This document shows, piece after piece, positions 33,644-37,345 of a DNA stretch of 37,345 nt (its first letter is position 1; each line of letters begins with the position of its first letter). The translations under genes were made by a program, and so were the position numbers. The stretch is from Holophagales bacterium (GTDB taxonomy: Bacteria > Acidobacteriota > Holophagae > Holophagales > Holophagaceae). The stretch lies in contig JAISSN010000064.1 of the NCBI GenBank assembly GCA_031273105.1, forward strand, positions 1 through 37,345, written 5' to 3'. Under the pieces are notes generated by a model that worked only from the letters and a program-made list of their open reading frames with translations, did not search any database and was not told the DNA's origin.

Positions 33644-34787
33644 TTTACGCAATTTTTTTATTTGGATTATAAGCATTTGGCTTGTATCCGTGTTTTCCAA
33701 TTTAAATTTTCATGAAAAACCGGCTGACGACATTCCTACACCCCCACCGCCCGCGTACATTGACGTAACGATTGTGGCCGTTGGGGATCTGATCAGCCAC
33801 CAGGACGTTCAGAGCGCCGCCAGATACGCCGAAAACGGATGGGCTTCCCTCTGGGAAGAAATCACGCCCCTTTTCAAAAGCGCCGACCTCGCCATGGCCA
33901 ACCTGGAAACGCCTATAGCTCCTAACACTGGCAAGCCGGGAATCCCGTTTTGTTTTAACGCATCAAACGATTTGGCCCAGGCCCTGAAAGAGACGGGCGT
34001 GGGCCTCGTATTCACGGCCAACAACCACGCCTATGACCAGAACGTAAAAGGCGTGGCCGAAACCCTTGAACACCTTGACGCCAGCGGCGTCAAGTACACA
34101 GGCAGCGGTTTAAATCGCGGCGCGGCTGAAAGCCCCATAATTATTGAATTGCGGGGCGGGGTCAAGGTCGCCGTACTCGCCAGGACGGATATTTTTAACA
34201 ACAACCTCAACCAGCGGGATGACCGCCCCTGGGTGGCGGCTTTAGACATATACAGCGACGAGCGAGCTGTTAAAGAAATACGCCAACAGGCTGACGCCGT
34301 AATTATCGGCGTCCACTGGGGCAACGAGTACCACATTCGCCCCAGCCAGCGCCAGAGGGAAATTGCGGCGCGGCTCATAGCAGCCGGCGCGGACGCAATC
34401 GTGGGGCATCATCCGCACGTGCTTCAGCCCTTTGAATGGGTTGAGTCCGGCGGACGCAAAGGCGCAGTTGCCTTTTCGCTGGGCAATTTTTTAAGCAACC
34501 AGGACAGGATGTACAAACCCGCGAGCGACGCGCCGGAGGGAGGCGACAGCCGGGACGGCGGCGCAATGATAATCACGCTGCGCAAAGACCAGGAAGGCGT
34601 CAAATTGCTGGACGCGCGCGTGGAACCCCTTTGGACGGACAATAATTGGGCGGCCCATAACAGCGGCAATGACGCAAAGAGGGTCGTCCGCGTCCTGAAA
34701 ACCACGCCCGGTCAGCGCGGCGCTGAAATGGAAGACCTGCTGGCGCTAAGGAGAAAACACGCGCTGGAGAGGCTTTATGGCGATTGA
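33627..34787 (+). CDS. CapA family (poly-gamma-glutamate synthesis-like) protein
   Basis: VAVGDLISH...ADLAMANLETPI...FTANNHAYDQNVKGVAETLEHLDASGVKYTGSG...HWGNEY...IVGHHPHVLQPFE; ATG 33627 overlaps the upstream gene. Confidence 0.92.
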   Translation: MALKRNLRNFFIWIISIWLVSVFSNLNFHEKPADDIPTPPPPAYIDVTIVAVGDLISHQDVQSAARYAENGWASLWEEITPLFKSADLAMANLETPIAPNTGKPGIPFCFNASNDLAQALKETGVGLVFTANNHAYDQNVKGVAETLEHLDASGVKYTGSGLNRGAAESPIIIELRGGVKVAVLARTDIFNNNLNQRDDRPWVAALDIYSDERAVKEIRQQADAVIIGVHWGNEYHIRPSQRQREIAARLIAAGADAIVGHHPHVLQPFEWVESGGRKGAVAFSLGNFLSNQDRMYKPASDAPEGGDSRDGGAMIITLRKDQEGVKLLDARVEPLWTDNNWAAHNSGNDAKRVVRVLKTTPGQRGAEMEDLLALRRKHALERLYGD

Positions 34788-34950
34788 CTATAGCGTTTCC
34801 GGTTCAAACCCGCGTTCAGCAGTCAGGAATGCTTGTGATGCAATAATTGCGGCTTTGAACCGGAAAGTAGCGCTGGCGCTAAACTTCATCTTTTTCCACT
34901 AGACATAATTGAATTACGTAATAACGCTAATATTTAGGGGAAGCGCTATA
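34788..34950. repeat. MITE-like repeat family B
   Basis: CTATAGCGTTTCCGGTTCAAACCCGC ... GCGGCTTTGAACCGGAAAGTAGCGC ... GGGGAAGCGCTATA; terminal inverted ends TATAGCG(C)TTCC. Confidence 0.7.
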
Positions 34951-35349
34951 AATTGCCGCCGCTTGCACTTCCCGCTGTGTTGTGGGAGCGAACAGGAGAT
35001 CATGCGGAAGCCTTGCCAAAGACAACAATGAATCCATCCAAGCAAAGCATCTTCAGTAATGCCAAAAGTCTGATAGAATCATTGACAATGCTAAGAATGG
35101 AGGAACAAAATGACCCAGCTAGTGCTAGAAATCGACAGCCTTCAAGAATTCCTGAAAAAAACATCGCCACGCCCACCGTCAAAGTCATAATACACCGCGA
35201 TTCTGAGCGGATAGCCGCCCGGATTGAGGCGACCGGAGGCAAAGACGATTGGGATATTGTTGGCGGCTCAAGTGTACCAAAAATCCAACAGATGAAAACG
35301 AGAAGACCAAAATACTGATCTGCGCAAAATCCAACTTGTGTCGAACCAC

Positions 35350-35853
35350 TCAATGCAATACGCGCTGTATGTCTTTAAGCAAAAGAAACATCCGTGATGG
35401 GGTGATTGGGCCAGGTTGAAAGCCAAAGCGCAGATACCACTGTTCGGCAGTCTCATCTTTTGCATCTACTATAACGGCGCGTATTCCGGCGATGTCCGCC
35501 GCCTGCAAGGTACGCAGAAGCGCATCTTTTAGCAAAGCTGTTCCAACGTCTTGCCTCTGAAAACCTCTATCCACAGCCAATCTTGCCAGCAGCATTACGG
35601 GTACAGGATACCTCGCCAGCCCTTTTGTAATGCGCTCTGGCGCGTCTGTGTGTTCAACATCGGCGACGCTCAGGCTGTAATATCCGGCAATTACAGAACC
35701 TGCGCATAGGACATAGGTTTGGGAACTGTTTGCCTTCTGGTTATTCAACGCATGACGCCGCAAGTAACGATTCAAGTCCTGTTGACCGCATTCAAATGCC
35801 TCAACAGGATCACTTGCCACCAGTTTACGAATTGGCGAAAACTTGCTGCTCAA
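35350..35853 (-). CDS. GNAT-family acetyltransferase, TacT/AtaT-like toxin
   Basis: FECGQQDLNRYLRRHALNNQKANSSQTYVLC...IAGYYSLSVADVEH...VPVMLLARLAVDRGFQRQDVGTALLKDAL...WYLRFGFQP. Confidence 0.92.
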   Translation of the reverse strand: MSSKFSPIRKLVASDPVEAFECGQQDLNRYLRRHALNNQKANSSQTYVLCAGSVIAGYYSLSVADVEHTDAPERITKGLARYPVPVMLLARLAVDRGFQRQDVGTALLKDALLRTLQAADIAGIRAVIVDAKDETAEQWYLRFGFQPGPITPSRMFLLLKDIQRVLH

Positions 35854-36116
35854 TCAAGTATCCCTGGTTCTGTCAGAAGTTTCCGCAGTTGCGGGATATC
35901 CTGTGCCGGTCTGTCCAGAGCAGCTTGAAAGGCTTTCCATTGTTCGCTGTTCAAGACAATCCGACGCTGTTCAGTCATCATTTCGTCATCTGATTCTTTT
36001 ATGGCTTTGGCCTTAACTTTGGCTTTGTTAGGAGAGGCTTCAAAACTGAATGAAAATTCATCTGGAGAAATGGATAGAGCGTGCGATGTTTTTTCTTCTT
36101 CCATGTTGTCCTCCAT
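35850..36116 (-). CDS. DUF1778-like antitoxin with atypical N-terminus
   Basis: C-terminal RRIVLNSEQWKAFQAALDRPAQDIPQLRKLLTEP matches the DUF1778 toxin-binding tail; overlaps the toxin start. Confidence 0.8.
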   Translation of the reverse strand: MEDNMEEEKTSHALSISPDEFSFSFEASPNKAKVKAKAIKESDDEMMTEQRRIVLNSEQWKAFQAALDRPAQDIPQLRKLLTEPGILD

Positions 36117-36312
36117 TAGAAAGTGTAGCAGAACTACTCTTCTTCATGGGTCATCTATAACAAAATAGGCGCTGATATTGTAAAAGTGAGTTAGTGCTGG
36201 ACCCAAGCCACTGGTTAGGCCATTATCAATGTAGCTCGTCAAAGCCTGCCTGAATTCCTGATAACTGTTGTTTTCATCACGTTCTTGGTACGTCCTGCGC
36301 AATCATCGCCCG

Positions 36313-36855
36313 ATGGCTTCCTTGCGCTTTATCAATGCGCCTGTATTTGCGATTTCAGGTATGCCGGGGGCCAATACTCTCAATTCGTCAAGCTATTTTC
36401 TTGATTCTTCCAGCGACCCTCTTTCAATAGAGAGAAACAGACTTGAAAGGGTTTCCTCTATCTTCAATGGACGCGGGGCAGTATCCATAATTACCTCAAG
36501 AAACTGATCGGAAGTCATTCCATAGCTCGCCTCTGGCTGTCTGGCGGCGTTGTCCTGGAGAATGATGATTTCATCAGGGAGCAGTTCGCTCAAAACCTGC
36601 GGCGAGTGTGTTGTCACGATAAACTGCATCGCCGGAAACGCTTTTTTCAGCGCATTGGGCAATCGTCTTTGCCATTGCGGATGCAAGTCAAGTGTAGGTC
36701 AAGTTCATCTATGAGTACAATTCCCGGGGTCTGCTTCAAGACTTCTTTGCCCAACTGCGGATTTAGGATAACAGCGCGCCGGGCGATATCCGCTACAAGC
36801 GCCACTATCACGCGCTCACCATCACTCAGGTTGTCAAAGAGCTGGCTCCCAGCTT
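36313..36855 (-). pseudogene. AAA_21-type ATPase fragment (ABC-like signature, Walker B and H-loop)
   Basis: [55 protein letters not shown] / [42 protein letters not shown] across a frameshift; in-frame TAG at 36393-36395. Confidence 0.88.
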
Positions 36856-37186
36856 AAAGGCAGGGGACATACTTGTGCTGGATAATCTAAATGTCCACAA
36901 GTCAGAATTGTTGCTCGAAGTAGTATGGGCAAGAGAAGCAGAGGTCAAGTTTTTGCCAGCCTAGCTGCGGATACGGCATCGCAAGCATTCCTATAGCCCG
37001 GATTTGAATCCAATAGAAAAGATGTGGAGCAAGGTGAAACAAGCCTTACGAAGCATGAAAGCCAGAACGAATGAGGAGTTGTTTACAGCGATAGGGAAAG
37101 CGCTGAGTATGGTTACAGCAGAAGACGCTCAAGGCTGGTTTAAATCATGTGGATATATACCACCCGACTTCAACACTTTGGTTTAG
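36845..37186 (+). mobile_element. IS630-family (DDE_3) transposase C-terminal remnant with an insertion and stop
   Basis: [41 protein letters not shown] ... YSPDLNPIEKMWSKVKQALRSMKARTNEELFTAIGKALSMVTAEDAQGWFKSCGYIP. Confidence 0.92.
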
Positions 37187-37345
37187 TGTATAGCATGTAA
37201 GTCTTGTGTTTTAAGTAATTTAGTTCATTTTGGTTAAATATTTGTAATGGCATGTTTTTGTTTGCATTATGTATTGACTTTTGTTTTGAGTTGATTCATA
37301 GTAGTGGCATGTTTGTTAAAGTCACTAAGTCCGGACCCCGCCGCT

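Noticed and set aside
34953-35318. 121-aa ORF and alternative MTQLVLEIDSLQEFLKKTSPRPPSKS* in another frame
   Set aside because: Possibly a degraded antitoxin-like gene, but neither frame is convincing enough to call.
1-37345. tRNA, rRNA and CRISPR arrays
   Set aside because: None found by eye; no T-loop/acceptor pairs or regular spacer arrays that I could support.

Overview
Chromosome-like bacterial window that mixes housekeeping genes with decayed mobile, defence and toxin-antitoxin material. Housekeeping genes: frr, a CorC/HlyC-type CBS protein, MATE exporter, TSUP permease, kbl and tdh, polyprenyl synthase, NUDIX, radical SAM, CapA-like. Accessory content: an IS1-family element at the left edge (1-790) inserted into the tail of a DUF4417 gene next to ImmA/IrrE and XRE genes; an AlbA_2 ATPase bracketed by two related 12-bp repeat arrays; a Big_2/propeller-like surface protein whose 5' end is fused out of frame to an unrelated secreted-protein N-terminus; a tightly coupled operon containing an Nmad2-like gene; a macro-domain remnant separated by a 1-nt poly-G shift from a C5 methyltransferase/Vsr pair; an HD-GYP and tandem histidine kinase cluster; two toxin-antitoxin loci; and a decayed AAA ATPase/IS630 edge. 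Several families of short palindromic, MITE-like repeats are scattered throughout and often overlap stop codons. The strongest candidates for something undescribed are the Nmad2 operon (9996-13130), the macro/Dcm junction, the repeat-bracketed AlbA_2 gene, the RHH-less DUF1778-type antitoxin, and the repeat families. All family assignments come from reading motifs by eye; no database search was run.
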